From Paralithodes platypus (taxonomy: Eukaryota > Arthropoda > Malacostraca > Decapoda > Lithodidae): DNA of 64,000 nt. The notes beneath the pieces were generated by a model that was not told the origin of the DNA, ran no database searches, and saw nothing but the letters and a program-made list of their open reading frames with translations. The stretch lies in assembly GCA_032716605.1 (NCBI GenBank), contig CM064580.1, positions 35,203,518 through 35,267,517 of the forward strand, read 5' to 3'. Shown piece by piece: positions 43,324 to 54,252 of this stretch. Positions within the stretch are counted from its first letter, which is position 1. Every line of letters begins with the position of its first letter. The position numbers were made by a program, and so were the translations under genes.

Positions 43324-45301
43324 TCAGCTTTTTCTGGCGCTTACCAAGTAGGCTAAACAGTCATTTATATTCAAGTCCTGCTGTATGTTTCTTAGCTGGT
43401 TTTCCTCCTGGAACAGAACTAAAACTGTATCATGTGAACCGCCAATTCCAGACTTTGTATCCTCTTCATGGTCAAAATTATCCATGGATGCACAAATTGC
43501 CATATCACGTGCAAAGTGTGGTGATAATGGAACTCTTCTATTTTCTGCTAGTGTCACTGCTCTTGCTGCAAAGGAATGGTTCATTCTTTGAAGACTGGCA
43601 TAGCTACTGCACAAGCCAACGTGGTTCGATGATGTAATTAAAGTTTTTGATTTGCATTTTTCATGTATTGCTTGTGCAGTACAAAGATGAAATGGAGTTT
43701 TCTTCAGGCCATTATGAAAAATGTAATATATTATCTGAACAAGTGTCGCTCTTCTTTATAATATGTTCATTTGCATTGGTAATGATTACATCAGTGACTT
43801 GAAGAAAGTGTCCCAAATTATAGGCCTATTATTGTCAAAGTGTGAGAGGCTCATTTCAAGATCATGTTCATCACAGAATTTATCCTCAAGTTGGAAATCA
43901 TAGTTTTCTAGTTCATTCGCTAGTTGCTCTGTTACCTCTGCTAAGGGATTTGATGTCCAGATTGTTTTCACAGTTTGTGTTAGACTTGTCTTACTAGAAA
44001 ATACGAGCTGAGATTGTGAGCGTTCTTTTGAGTATGTAAATGTTATAGAATCTCCAAAATGGTCAATCAGAAGAGTTTTTATTTGTTAATTCGTAACTGT
44101 GCCCTCAAATTGATATTCAGAATTCATAAACAAAGAAAGCTGTGACAACTCATAGCCATTTTGGGAAAAATCCACGTTATCTAGTAATTTGTGAAAAGCT
44201 GTTTTGATTGTGGTATCACTAATAAATATTTCACATTTGTCAGTGTTTCTGGAGTATTTCAATAAGTAATTACTCATACATGCTGAGTGGTACAGGACAT
44301 CAGCTGCAAATACACTTTTTACATCATCACAAGTACTTGTCCTGCAAAAAAATTCATCCTGAAAGTAGCGTGTTGCTAACAAAAACATTTCAGCTCTTTC
44401 CTTTTCACAAATCCTTAACAGTCTTAACCCTTAAAAAGCGGCTCACCACTTAAGTCGAATTAAATAAAGCTGGACTATGTGGCGGCGCTCGACATAACTC
44501 GAGTGGCAATTTCAGCACGTAATGTGGCTGAGAGAGAGAGACAAGTGGTGGCAGGAGACTAGCGAGCGTATGACTGCTCCAGACCACCGCGGCGAACCTA
44601 CTGACACAAATCTCAGCTCCCTCCTCCCTCTCTCACTCGCTACATACTCAATTATGTACCGAAAGTACCGAATTACCTGCTTTTTGCACTCGCGTTGCAC
44701 GGTTATTGCAAGAAAACTATCCATCATACAAGGATCGTTATGGTGTCATTCGAAAGCTCTGTTTATGCCCTTTCAGGGATAGGTACTTGTTTTACGTTCT
44801 GGGTCTTATTTAGGCATGAAAATGATCACGTAAACAGCCCTATTTTGGCTAAAAACACCCCGCTGGGCGGTACACATAAATACACCGCATAGGCCGCTCG
44901 TAAGGTGTTAAATCACCTTTGTACTTTCTGTTGCCACATATAATTCACCATTCACCTTCATGTTTCTGCCTAGATGAGTGCCTTCTTTTCAAATGCTCAA
45001 TGTCATCTTTTGCATTAGTTAAAATGTCCTTAACAGTGTTTCCTTTTTTCTCTTTTCTTTGTGCCTTTAAGCAATATTTCTTATAGCAGTCTAAATGATA
45101 GACCACTTTTTCTCCTCTTTCTAGTGTTTCATGTAGATCGGCATCATCACAAATCTTTGAAGCTTCAGCTAATTTGTTTCTACCATAATCAGTACCGTAC
45201 GTTTTCTTTCCACTATCGTCTACTTCACATATGATATACAAATCTGACGTACAGGCCCTTTTACTCTTTTTGGCAGCTGGTATGAGTTGCAATCCCTCCA
45301 T
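43324..45301 (-). pseudogene. N-terminal part of the same transposase-like gene, broken
   Basis: Four separated frames read in order toward 41120-43315. At 45301-44945, from a plausible ATG, there is a zinc-finger-like start (SDLYIICEVDD, VVYHLDCYKKYCLKAQ). At 44388-44086 a second Cys/His block appears (VLYHSACMSNYLLKYSRN). At 43971-43786 there is a linker. At 43614-43324 FARDMAICASMDNFDHEEDT and SGIGGSHDTVLVLFQ match a motif (DNxDH...SHxT...LFQ) that I recall from the same protein family. The TTAA MITE at 44428-44907 separates the first two, and indels separate the rest. The complete product would be about 1,250-1,300 residues. Confidence 0.65.
44428..44907. mobile_element. 480-bp TTAA-flanked MITE, copy A
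   Basis: TTAA at 44424-44427 and 44908-44911; ends CCCTTAAAAAGCGGC and the complement of GCCGCTCGTAAGGTG. It shares long blocks with 48384-48863 (TCAGCACGTAATG, GCTGAGAGAGAGAG, CCTTTCAGGGATAG, TTTAGGCATGAAAATGA). It interrupts the transposase-like gene. Confidence 0.9.
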
Positions 45302-45541
45302 GATGTCTTCAAATGGAATCTCACATCAAATTACCATGCGATCTGGAATAAAGAAAGAAATGTATAGGTATTCAACTTGGGATTAATTTACATTGCAACA
45401 AATAAAACAAGAAAATCATGATAAAAGTGTCTTAATACAGTGTAAACAAGTATTTTGAACAATTTCAGCCCCCATCTCGTTTTCAGCTAGAAGCAGCCGT
45501 TTCCGAGATATAGACAATTTCCCGACACTAGTCGATTTGGG

Positions 45542-45932
45542 GGGGGGGAGAGGCGATAAACGTAGCTCTGAAACATGATGTCACTCTCCATCTGCGCATG
45601 CGAGAAAATCTTGGCAAATGTACAACTATTATATAGGATTAGATTAGATTAACCTAACCTAACCTAACCTAACCCTAAAATATAACCAAAATAACCAATA
45701 TAACGAAATAAAAAGATAAAAAATATACCAAATACGAGTGGGATCGATCACTGGTTTACTCAGTGACGGGCGGACGCTCTACCGGGTGAGCTACGGAGAG
45801 ATCTGGATGTTACGGTTTGAAGGGTATATTTAAACGCAACGGAGGTGAGGGGCGGGGCCAAGGGAGCCTAGACTCTCACGCATGCGCAGATAGCGAGTGA
45901 CGTCATGTTTTAGAGCTACATTCAACGCCTTC
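45542..45932. mobile_element. 391-bp TIR element with 9-bp target duplication, inside the right TIR of the transposon
   Basis: CGATTTGGG at 45533-45541 and 45933-45941 is a 9-bp duplication of a sequence that occurs once in the left TIR. Inverted ends share GTAGCTCTGAAACATGATGT (left) and GTAGCTCTAAAACATGACGT (right, complement) and CATCTGCGCATGCG / TATCTGCGCATGCG over about 55 bases. The 9-bp duplication fits Mutator-like elements. A tRNA-like SINE lies inside. Confidence 0.8.
45640..45805 (-). repeat. tRNA-derived SINE ending in (TTAGG)n
   Basis: The minus strand has an A-box TAGCTCACCCGGTAGAGCG and, 30 bases on, a B-box-like TGATCGATCCCA. After about 60 T-rich bases comes GGGTTAGGTTAGGTTAGGTT, four to five copies of the arthropod telomere unit. 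Orientation places the telomeric repeats at the SINE 3' end. Confidence 0.65.
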
Positions 45933-46426
45933 CGATTTGGGCCTGGCGGCCATCTTGGCGGCCATATTGGAGACAATCTCCCCATACCAGAAATGCGTAC
46001 CCAAGCTAGAAAGCATCTCTAGACATCAAAAAATCAGTTTGTGAAGAGAACAGCTGTATACACTTCCGTGCCATGGTCACCATCTATGTGGCTCCTGTAC
46101 TACTAATGCAAAACATTATTTGTTTATTCAGGCTTGTTCTACTGCTGTCCGCAATGAGGAGGAAGCATTCAAACGATACAATCATCTTCAAATTCAAGAA
46201 TTTTGTGCTTTATATGTTTGCCCAACTTTAGCTCTTCCCAATCTTTCTGGCATCTAGCAAGAACTTTTCCAACAATTTTACTTCCTCATCTTCCCCTCTT
46301 TACCACTCTGATGGCACAAACATCACTCCTTCCTCTGACAAAGTTCAACTCTTCGCTCAAACTTTCGCTAAAAACTCCAGCTTGGATGATTCCGGTGGTA
46401 TTCCTCCCTCTCCACCCCCTTCTCAC

Positions 46427-48062
46427 CGACACACATCTTAACTGGTCTGCCCCTGTAAAAGACCTTAAGGAGAGGTGCCTAAGACGTCTTAACGTCTTGA
46501 AGAAATTTCACCATGTTGCCTGGAGTGCTGATCGTCGGACCCTCCTTATGTTATATACGGCCACGGTTTTGTCCGTCTTAGATTATGGGTGTGCTATTTA
46601 TGGCACAGCTTCCCAGACCACTCTCAAAACCTTGGATCCTGTCCATCATCTAGGTATCAGGCTTTGCACTGGAGCTTTCAAGTCGTCTCGCATTACGAGC
46701 CTTCCAGTAGAAAGTGGCCAGCTTCCTCTCCCCCTCCATCGAGAGTGTGTAATTATGAATTCTGCTCTACAGTTGCTGTCTACTGAGTCGCCTGCGAGCA
46801 ACTTGTTTGACCAGGTGGGTGAGGATGACTTCCCTCTAGCATTGTTACCGTCTGTTCCGGTTTTAGCCCACAGACTCTTTACACACCATGATTTACCCAT
46901 GCCCCTTCTGCAGGCGGCTGACCCCTCCATCCCGTATTGGCTTTTATCATCACCTATGGTTTGTACGTTCCTTGCTCAAGGTTCTAAGTCCTCGCTCCCT
47001 GCTGTTCAGAGGTGTGTCGCCCTTCAGCATATGCTAAGTCATGCCCCTGCCCGTGTCATATATACTGATGGGTCTAAGAGGGATGGAAAAGTTGGTTGTG
47101 CTGCAGTTTCAGAGGCTTCCGTTTTAGCTTGGCTTTATCCCCATATTCATCTGTTTTTACTGCTGAATTGTGTGCATTGTTGGGGGCGGTTGATATGGTC
47201 CCTTCCTTTCCAGTCAACACCCCTCGGGTTGTTATTTATAGTGACTGCCTGAGTGCCCTTATGGCGTTACAAGATCTTTCTACGAGAGATCCACTTATTT
47301 CCACTATTCTCCGCCGAATACATGATCTTTCCTTGGCCACTTGGAAAATCCAGTTTTGCTGGGTTCCTGCACATGTGGGCATTGCTGGTAATGAGAGAGC
47401 AGATCGGCTCGCTAAAACAGCCTGTATCGGTCCAGGAGCGGGTCCTCTCTTGCGCCTGTCTGACATGAAAGCCGTAGTTCGAGAAATCAGCTATCGTGCA
47501 TGGCAACATGAGTGGTCTTCACAGCCCCTTACCATCCATCTTCGTGCTATCAAGGATGCGGTTTCCGTGTGGCTTTCCTCTTTTCAGGACAGGCGCAGGG
47601 ACCAAGTCGTACTCACTCGTCTCCGAATTAGTCATACCTGCTACACACATGGACACTTAATGGCCACTCCACATGCTCCTCCCCCGTGGTGCACTACTTG
47701 TGCCACAAGCATTACTGTGCGGCACTTTCTCGTTGAATGCCCACTATATGGTCGACAGTGGCAGTGTTACTTTTCTCAGCCTTCTCTTCAGTCTATCCTG
47801 TCTGACACTCCTTCCTTTGATATTGGCAACTTATTTGCTTTCCTTAAAGAAATTAACATCTTTCATCTGATCTAATATCTTATACTTTCTTCTAGTCATA
47901 TCTTTTTTAATGTTTTCTTTTCTTTCTTTTTAGGATGAACAAGTTTTATTGATTTTACCCCTATTTTTTCTATTCTTTTACCCATTTCCGCTTTTATCCT
48001 CTCCCCAGCCTTATGAAGGCTTTTGCCCAGTAGGCTGTAGACAAATAGTTGTTATTATTATT
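46427..48062 (+). mobile_element. I-clade LINE, 5'-truncated, 13-bp target duplication
   Basis: ACCCCCTTCTCAC occurs at 46414-46426 and 48063-48075. The insert encodes an RT thumb (LKERCLRRLNVLKKFHHVAW, VLDYGCAIYG) followed by an RNase H domain. The RNase H acidic residues are recognisable: YTDGSKRDGK (about 47068), TAELCALLGAV (about 47160), YSDCLSALMAL (about 47238) and HVGIAGNERADRLAK (about 47375). A C-terminal Cys/His segment (WCTTCATSITVRHFLVECP) and a stop at 47873-47875 follow. One frameshift near 47150 splits the RNase H domain. The 3' end is GTTGTTATTATTATTA, the usual I-clade tail. Confidence 0.9.
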
Positions 48063-48383
48063 ACCCCCTTCTCACTTACTTATGCCTATTATCATAATCT
48101 CTTCTAAGGATGTACTTTCTGCCCTCTCTGGGCTTAATACTAAGAAGGCACCAGATGGTGTTCCTCCTGTTATACCAATGACTGTTCTGTGCCGACTCCC
48201 TGCCTAGGCAAATTCTTTTGTCTGTCTTTCCTCTAACGTCTTTCATTTTTCCTGAAAGTTTGCTCTTATTGAACCTGTCCCAATAAATGGTGACCGCTCT
48301 CAAACTTCCAATTATTATCCAATTACTCTCATTCCTTGCAATTCTAAAGTTTTCGAAACTATTCTTGACTCAACATTTCTTAA

Positions 48384-48863
48384 CCCCTTATTGGCGGCGC
48401 ACGACATATGTTGAGTGAAATAAATTTGGACTATGTGTCGGTGCACGACATCTGTCGAGCACCATTTTCAGCACGTAATGTTGCTGAGAGAGAGAGCTGA
48501 GCGGTGGGACGAGCGTAGTAAGCTTATGACCGGTCCCCACGACCACCGCGGGTGTACTGAACTGTATTCTAACTTCCTCCCCCTCTTCTCACTCTCTACA
48601 CAGGGAATTATGTAAGGAAATTACCTTATTTCAGGGTTTTTGCACTCGTGTTGCACGATCGTTGCAAGAGAACCAGTGGTCGTACAAGGATGGTTCGGGT
48701 GTCATTGGAAAGCTCTGTTTACGCCCTTTCAGGGATAGATACTTGTTTTACGCTCTGGGTCTTATTTAGGCATGAAAATGAGCACAGAAACAACCCTATT
48801 TAGGCTAAAAAAAAAACACTGGGCGCTACGGTCAAAAAGACCACCTAGCCCGCTAAATAAGGG
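48384..48863. mobile_element. 480-bp TTAA-flanked MITE, copy B
   Basis: TTAA at 48380-48383 and 48864-48867. It is the same family and exactly the same length as 44428-44907. Host LINE frame across one TTAA reads TTT CTT AAA CAT (FLKH), as in other copies. Confidence 0.93.
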
Positions 48864-48918
48864 TTAAACATTTATCTTCCCATAATCTAATTTCAGATCG
48901 ACAGTATGGTTTCCTTAA

Positions 48919-49252
48919 CCCCTACTGTACCAGAGGGTATTACCATAAATGTACCCTCCAGTACCAAGCAATGTGGCCAAAATGGTTTCAGAGTCGAGAG
49001 AAAAAACCTTCCACCTCAAAAGATAGAGGAATACTGACCCTCCTAGCCTGTGGAAGCTTGGATATAAGCGGAGAAGTGTTGCCAAAGTCTCGGAGCAGTG
49101 CGTAAAAGTCATGGTGCCAGGTACCGATTGATACAGGCAGTTACAAGGACCGTATATTATGGACGAACGTCGTCCGTTGCTGGTACTGAAGAGTTACTTT
49201 GTTTTCATTTTTTGTTACTGTCTGCCAACGTATGTAGCTGGGACAGTAGGTG
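48919..49252. mobile_element. 334-bp TTAA-flanked MITE, third family in the nest
   Basis: TTAA at 48915-48918 and 49253-49256. Ends CCCCTACTGTACCAG and the complement of CTGGGACAGTAGGTG. Only 51 bases of host LINE separate it from the previous MITE. The host frame across one TTAA reads TTC CTT AAG GGC (FLKG). Confidence 0.93.
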
Positions 49253-49534
49253 TTAAGGGCCATTCTACTGGTGATATTCTGGCTTATCTTACTAACTCTT
49301 GGTCATCCTCTTTCGGGACTTTGGTGAGATGAGTTCTATTACGCTAGACATATTGAAAGCCTTCAATAGAGTCTGGCAGAAATATCTAATTTCAAAACTA
49401 CTCTCGTTTGGTTTCTATCCTTCTCTGTGCCATTGTTTATAGTTTCTTTTCTGACCGCTGCAGTTGTGGACGGCCATCAACTCCGGTGTTCCTCAGGGTT
49501 CTGTCCTCTCTCCAATTCTCTTTCTAATATTTAT

Positions 49535-51326
49535 TGTGATGCCTACCAGCGTTGGCAGAATCGCCTCCCGTTAGCCACTAGCGCTCGCCAGGGCAGTGAA
49601 ATGGGCTACAATTATCAGAGAAGTTTGTTCTTTCTTTCATAGTACTTGCATTGTTACAGACAGTCCTGTGGTGGTCTTTGTTTTCGTCTGTGACAACGGG
49701 AAGCATTTTATATCATGAGTAGAAACAGAGATGCATTGTAGTGAAGTTGAGAGAGAAAGAGCGAGCGAGCAGTGTGGGGGCAGTGAGTGTTGATTTCCTC
49801 CTCCCTCCTCCCTTCCGGAGGAGTTTCTCGCCCGCGTGGTCTTTCTCTCGGTTTTGATTGGCTGGTGGTTTCTGGCGCCTTCTGGAGGCCTGCTGCCTGG
49901 TGACGTAGCGGCCTGTGATTGGCTGACTACCATGCCTTTGTGAGATCCTGTGGGTCCCGAGGAGCTACACTCCTCAGGACAGGCTTGGTGTGCATGCGTC
50001 TAACATCCCTTGCATACTCTCTCCCGATCACCCTCTTTACCACTATCTCTCTCTCTGACCTTCTTCTTTTCCATTGCTCCTCACCTTTATTCAATTACTT
50101 ATCCCCTTGGGTTCTGCATACGGTTTCCGTAGCCGGCCCATTGTATTGCATGCGCCGTCCTCTGAGATATTTACATGTACTTAGAATAGGTTTGAGGGTT
50201 CTTAGTTAGTAGAGGTTAAGAACTCGGTGTGTGTCTCCATTATTGATTAGGTGCTCTGCTGGGTTATTTAATGCTAGACTGGGATAAGGCTTCTGTTGTC
50301 GTTGTCAGCGATGTGTGTACGGTTCGCTTATACCTACACGACTTCGACGGTTTCTGTGGTAGCCTAGGTTGTCCTTTTGGTTGTGCCTTTTGTGAGTGCA
50401 GCATCGTGTGGTAAGAGGGCATTAGCCTACTACCTTGTCACACAGTGCTGCCTCTTTGCTTGACTTTTGAGGGATCGCCAGGGTAGAACCAGATACTTGA
50501 GATCTGGATCTACCAAGAGAGCATCCCCGTCATTAACGTAACTTTAATCATACCGCCTCAAGGACAACGCTAGGCTATGAACCAATCTTGCTCAGCCACA
50601 GTTTCCTAACCTTGATATCCCAGCTAGACTTTATTCACCTAGCAGACACTAGTTAGGATATGAGCTCTTTATGATATGTATGCATTATTATTCAGGGCAT
50701 TTATGAGTCTAGGTTGTTGTTGAGTTGCACAACCATAGCAGACTGTTTCGTTGATGAGGAAGCATTTCTTTTAGTGTCGAGCATTACTGCTGTTGCGCAT
50801 TTATAATATTTTCGTGTCAGTTAACATTATATGTCCTATCTTTTTGTGTACTCTGTATCACGTTGGGTGTCCTGCCTCCTGCCTTTCTATAATTTAAGAT
50901 ATGAGCATCAGACTTTCTTCAGAAGTTTCCAGGTCTATGCTGTAGGACTATACTTCACTTTCTTTCAGATAGGAGTGAAGAGTTTATTGTTGTTTAGAGT
51001 AACTATATTGAAGCATCTTTTTATTGTATTAAATCTTGCATTGATTTAATTGATCTTTCCATAGCTTCCCTTGTGTGCATTTTAACGTAACTTGCATCTT
51101 GTTTGTTATCAGGCTATACCAGTGTGGGTTAGCCTGGAGTAGAGTACATTTATGCCCAGTTAAGCATACCCCGTTATCGCAGATTAACTCTGGAGGGTAT
51201 AGGTGTTTTTGTTAGCCGGCATATAAGTTCAAGGGTTTGGATCTAGCGTACCGTTGTTGCATAGTGCCCTATTACTAGTCCAACCATTAAGTGCCCTTGT
51301 TTTATTCGTAGCCCCGGTCGTAACAT
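49535..51326 (+). mobile_element. Putative solo LTR, 1.8 kb
   Basis: The insert begins TGTGATGCC and ends GTCGTAACA (TG...CA) and is flanked by TTAT (49531-49534, 51327-51330). Host LINE frame is restored across one TTAT (TTT ATT AAT, FIN). No gag or pol is present. CCAAT-type boxes TGATTGGCTGG and TGATTGGCTGAC (about 49856, 49916) and a G+C-rich 5' part suit an LTR promoter. Strand is assumed from motif order and is not proved. Confidence 0.75.
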
Positions 51327-51400
51327 TATTAATTATCTCTTCAACTTTACCTCAACTCCTATCCACTCGTATGCTGATGACTCTATCTTTCACTATTCAA

Positions 51401-52378
51401 AACAAAATTCACATCAACCCAGCATACAATCACTCGTGCAAAAGGGCCATAGAGCGCCTATCTTCCAATTATATCTGTCGACGTTTCACCGCTACCCAAG
51501 CCTGTCTTGTCATTTACTATCGAGTGTTGGCGCAAACCGCTTATACAACAAGGAAGTGCGAGAGGCAGCGGGTGTGCTCCACTAGAGATCATGATAGAAT
51601 TCAATCACTATGAAGGTAAATTATATTTTTTGTGTTACCATATGATTAAAGTTAGTAACCATTTAAAGTTTAAAACTTAGATTTAAATTTCGCTTTATCT
51701 TTATAATATGGCATTATCTGAAACCTATACAGGATTTATATAGTATCCTTTTTAATTTGTGTGTGGCTTTGAAGTTGCCTACCTTTTCTGCTCTTCCGTT
51801 TATGTTCATGAACATTTCTACTAGATAATCCTGAAAAAGAAAAGAAAATGTCCTCTATCGCCTACTTCGCAAGAGGGAGGCGGGTGGGTTTGTTTACATA
51901 CGCTGCGAGTGTAGCCTCGGCGACTCGCGTTGGGGAAAATGAGGTTTATGCACCCTACTGTTGAAATATATGAGAATTTCAATAAGTCGTGAGGGAGATA
52001 TTTTATATCTCACTGGAAACGGTTATGGCCAAATAGTTATTTTTCGCTAGTGGGGGGCGTGTTTTTAGATAGTTGTTTAACCTCTCCGCGGCGCACAGGG
52101 GGTTTTCTACAGGGTAAGACTGTGCGCACCTATGATGATTTTGGGACCTATTGCCAATTTCGATAAAAAGTACATCATCGTGTAGGGAATGTTTGCGTGC
52201 ATCGGCCCATATATATTTGACCCCCCAAAAAATGTCTGGGGGGGGTAGGGGAACGGTCCGTAGTTGAAAAATGTGGAGCGAATGGCACCGCGCGGCTAGA
52301 TTGTCATCGAGCGGCGAGATTTCCCTGCCGAATATTTACGCGCGCAGGGGATAGAAGGAGAGGGAGGAGGGGGTGGGT
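51401..52378. other. No gene; one TTAA-type end at 52079
   Basis: TTAACCTCTCCGCGGCGCAC near 52078 looks like the left end of another TTAA element, but I found no matching right end. A G/C-rich patch surrounds 52225-52380. Confidence 0.45.
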
Positions 52379-53010
52379 TACCGCGTATTATCACGTATAT
52401 CTCCTTTTTCGAGCCCTTTTAGGCTATTTAGAGTATGTATACGTGTGTAGGGCACCCATATAACAATGAATATGCCTCATAGTGACCAAAAATTGCAATA
52501 TATAAGGGAATTATAAGAGAATATTTAGGCGGGAATGAAGATGTGTTGGAGGTTTGGCGGCAATTTATGAGCTGAGAGTGTGGTTTACGCCATACATATC
52601 ACGTATATCTTGTACGTAGAGCACTGTCACGCTATAATACAGACTTGTACGTATGTATACGTGCCATATATCAAAATATATACCGCATATAAACCAATTC
52701 ATGCGATATTTACGCACATTATCAATGAGTTTCTATGCGTGAACCAAGGTGTGAGTGAGTTGTGGTGGGAATGAAAGGGGGAGAGGGTGTGTTACGCCAT
52801 AAATATCACGTCAATCTTGTATTTAGAGCACTCTCATGCTATAATAAAGACGTGTACATATGTAGGCGTCCCATATAACAAGGAATATACCGCATATAGC
52901 CCAATTGATGCGATATTTACGCAAATTGTGAATGTGTTTCTAGCAGACGGAAGCCTGAAAGCGCGGGTTGGCGGTGGGTGGGTGGGTGGGAGCGAGGCAT
53001 CCAGGGGACC
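52379..53010 (+). repeat. Three degenerate tandem copies of a ~205-bp unit
   Basis: Copies start near 52379, 52582 and 52791. Shared blocks are TTACGCCATA-AATATCACGT, TAGAGCACTSTCAYGCTATAATA, CATATAACAA-GAATAT and GCGATATTTACGC. The second and third are close; the first is much more diverged. Confidence 0.75.
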
Positions 53011-53186
53011 AGTGAGTGAGTGAGTCGTGGAGAGATGGAAGTAAGGCAGATCTCTAGATAGATAACCAGCTTAGTGATAATTGTGGAGGCGCCCCAGGCG
53101 TATTGATGTTTGGTATTTTGACCCTTATGTCTACCAGATGGCTGGTGTTCGTTGCCATCAACAGGTCTACAATAACATGAGTCAGG

Positions 53187-53241
<55 letters not shown>

Positions 53242-54044
53242 TGAGACATGCGTATGTCGTACATCTAAATGGACTTCAGAATTGCATTTTTATGCAAGCT
53301 GAAATTGCATTTTAGACACATGTGAAGTACCACAGAAACATGTAGGCCATTGACTGTAAATAAAGTACTATATTTATAGACCACCAGCGACGGTGCTGAG
53401 TCAACACAGGCAGATTGCCTGTTGTGATAGAGGGCTAAATATAGACTGGTGTCTCCTTACACCTGCGAAAGGGTAGATTGCCACCAGAGAAACGTTTACT
53501 TATTTATTTCGAAGTAATATGCAATCTAAATGTATATTCGAGACCTACTGCAATTATTTGTATGACAGTCATGACTATGTATAATCCAATATACGCGCGT
53601 AGGCGAGACATAAGAAAGCTGGTTGAGCAATTTTCGACACCCACACAGTTATTATTCATTTTATTTACAATATTATACAATACAAATGTATTTGTGAAGA
53701 GTATTTTATCCATTATTGTATTTATACCAATTTTGTTCCCAGACAGAGCTGCTGTAGCTGGAGAATCAAGGAGCGGCAAGGGTCACCTCGTGACCGCCTG
53801 ACCGTGTGAAAATGAGTGGAGTCACACTGAGAGGGGCAATTTTGCTGAGTGTTTGGGCAATTTTTGACAGAATAAAGTTATATAATTACTAATTCTTGAC
53901 AGAGACAAACTATTATAAACCTTGGCATGATATAATTGATAATCCCATCAATTTACAAACGTAAATTGGTGGGATAATTCATTTTTTTTGTATATTGTCA
54001 TTTCGATTGTACACACGAAGTTTTGAGTGATATTTGGTATGAGC
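53011..54044. other. No gene; (GA)n at about 53191-53237
   Basis: A pure GA run and unique sequence. Opposing ORFs of 91-107 codons near 53478-53801 shadow each other and show no motif. Confidence 0.6.
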
Positions 54045-54125
54045 TCCTGTGGCATGGTTGGTAAGGTCGCGGACTGGAAAACTCAAAGTGTCGTAGGGTA
54101 GTGGGATCGAATCCAGGAGGGGGTT
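54045..54125 (+). repeat. tRNA-derived SINE head
   Basis: A-box-like TGGCATGGTTGGTAAGGTCG (54050-54069) and B-box GGATCGAATCC (54104-54114) with tRNA-like arms between. The element then runs into an A/T-rich stretch. Confidence 0.65.
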
Positions 54126-54182
54126 ATGGGGAAGGTTTTATATGGTCTAGAAAAATTTTTATAAATTTTTTTTTTACAAGAT

Positions 54183-54252
54183 CATGCCATTGTATTCAAA
54201 CAATATGAATATTCATAGAATATATCATATTGTAAGAATACAATGACATGAC
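54183..54252. repeat. 26-bp inverted repeat
   Basis: CATGCCATTGTATTC...AATATGA and its complement TCATATT...GAATACAATGACATG pair at about 23 of 26 positions around a short loop. It could be a hairpin or the end of a small foldback element. Confidence 0.6.

Larger units (their letters stand above)
40614..46099 (-). mobile_element. 5.5-kb TIR DNA transposon with long uncharacterised transposase-like gene
   Basis: TIRs of about 245 bases lie at 40614-40858 and 45453-46099 (the right arm is enlarged by a nested element). They share AGGAGCCACATAGATGGTGA, ATTGTCTCCAATATGGCCGC and CTCGGAAACGGCTGCTTCTA. The host LINE frame is restored if CTA (40611-40613 and 46100-46102) is taken as a 3-bp target duplication. 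The single gene inside runs on the minus strand. 3-bp duplications occur in Academ and CACTA elements; the TIR ends are not CACTA. An Academ assignment is a hypothesis only. Confidence 0.8.
38455..51400 (+). mobile_element. Host Jockey-like LINE copy split by six nested insertions
   Basis: Fragments of one LINE lie at 38455-38629, 40523-40613, 46100-46426, 48063-48383, 48864-48918, 49253-49534 and 51327-51400. In order they encode endonuclease end (SSDRNLIS), linker (GMEVYIPFSFS), RT fingers (DRQYGF, LKGHSTGDI), NSGVPQGSVLSPILFLIFI-type palm and SYADDS. Removing each insertion and one copy of its target duplication brings back the frame at all six joints. Elsewhere the host copy has its own frameshifts, so it was probably dead before some of the insertions. 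Confidence 0.93.

Noticed and set aside
53504..53801. Two opposing ORFs of about 91-107 codons
   Set aside because: Mirror-frame shadows of each other with hydrophobic composition but no recognisable family.
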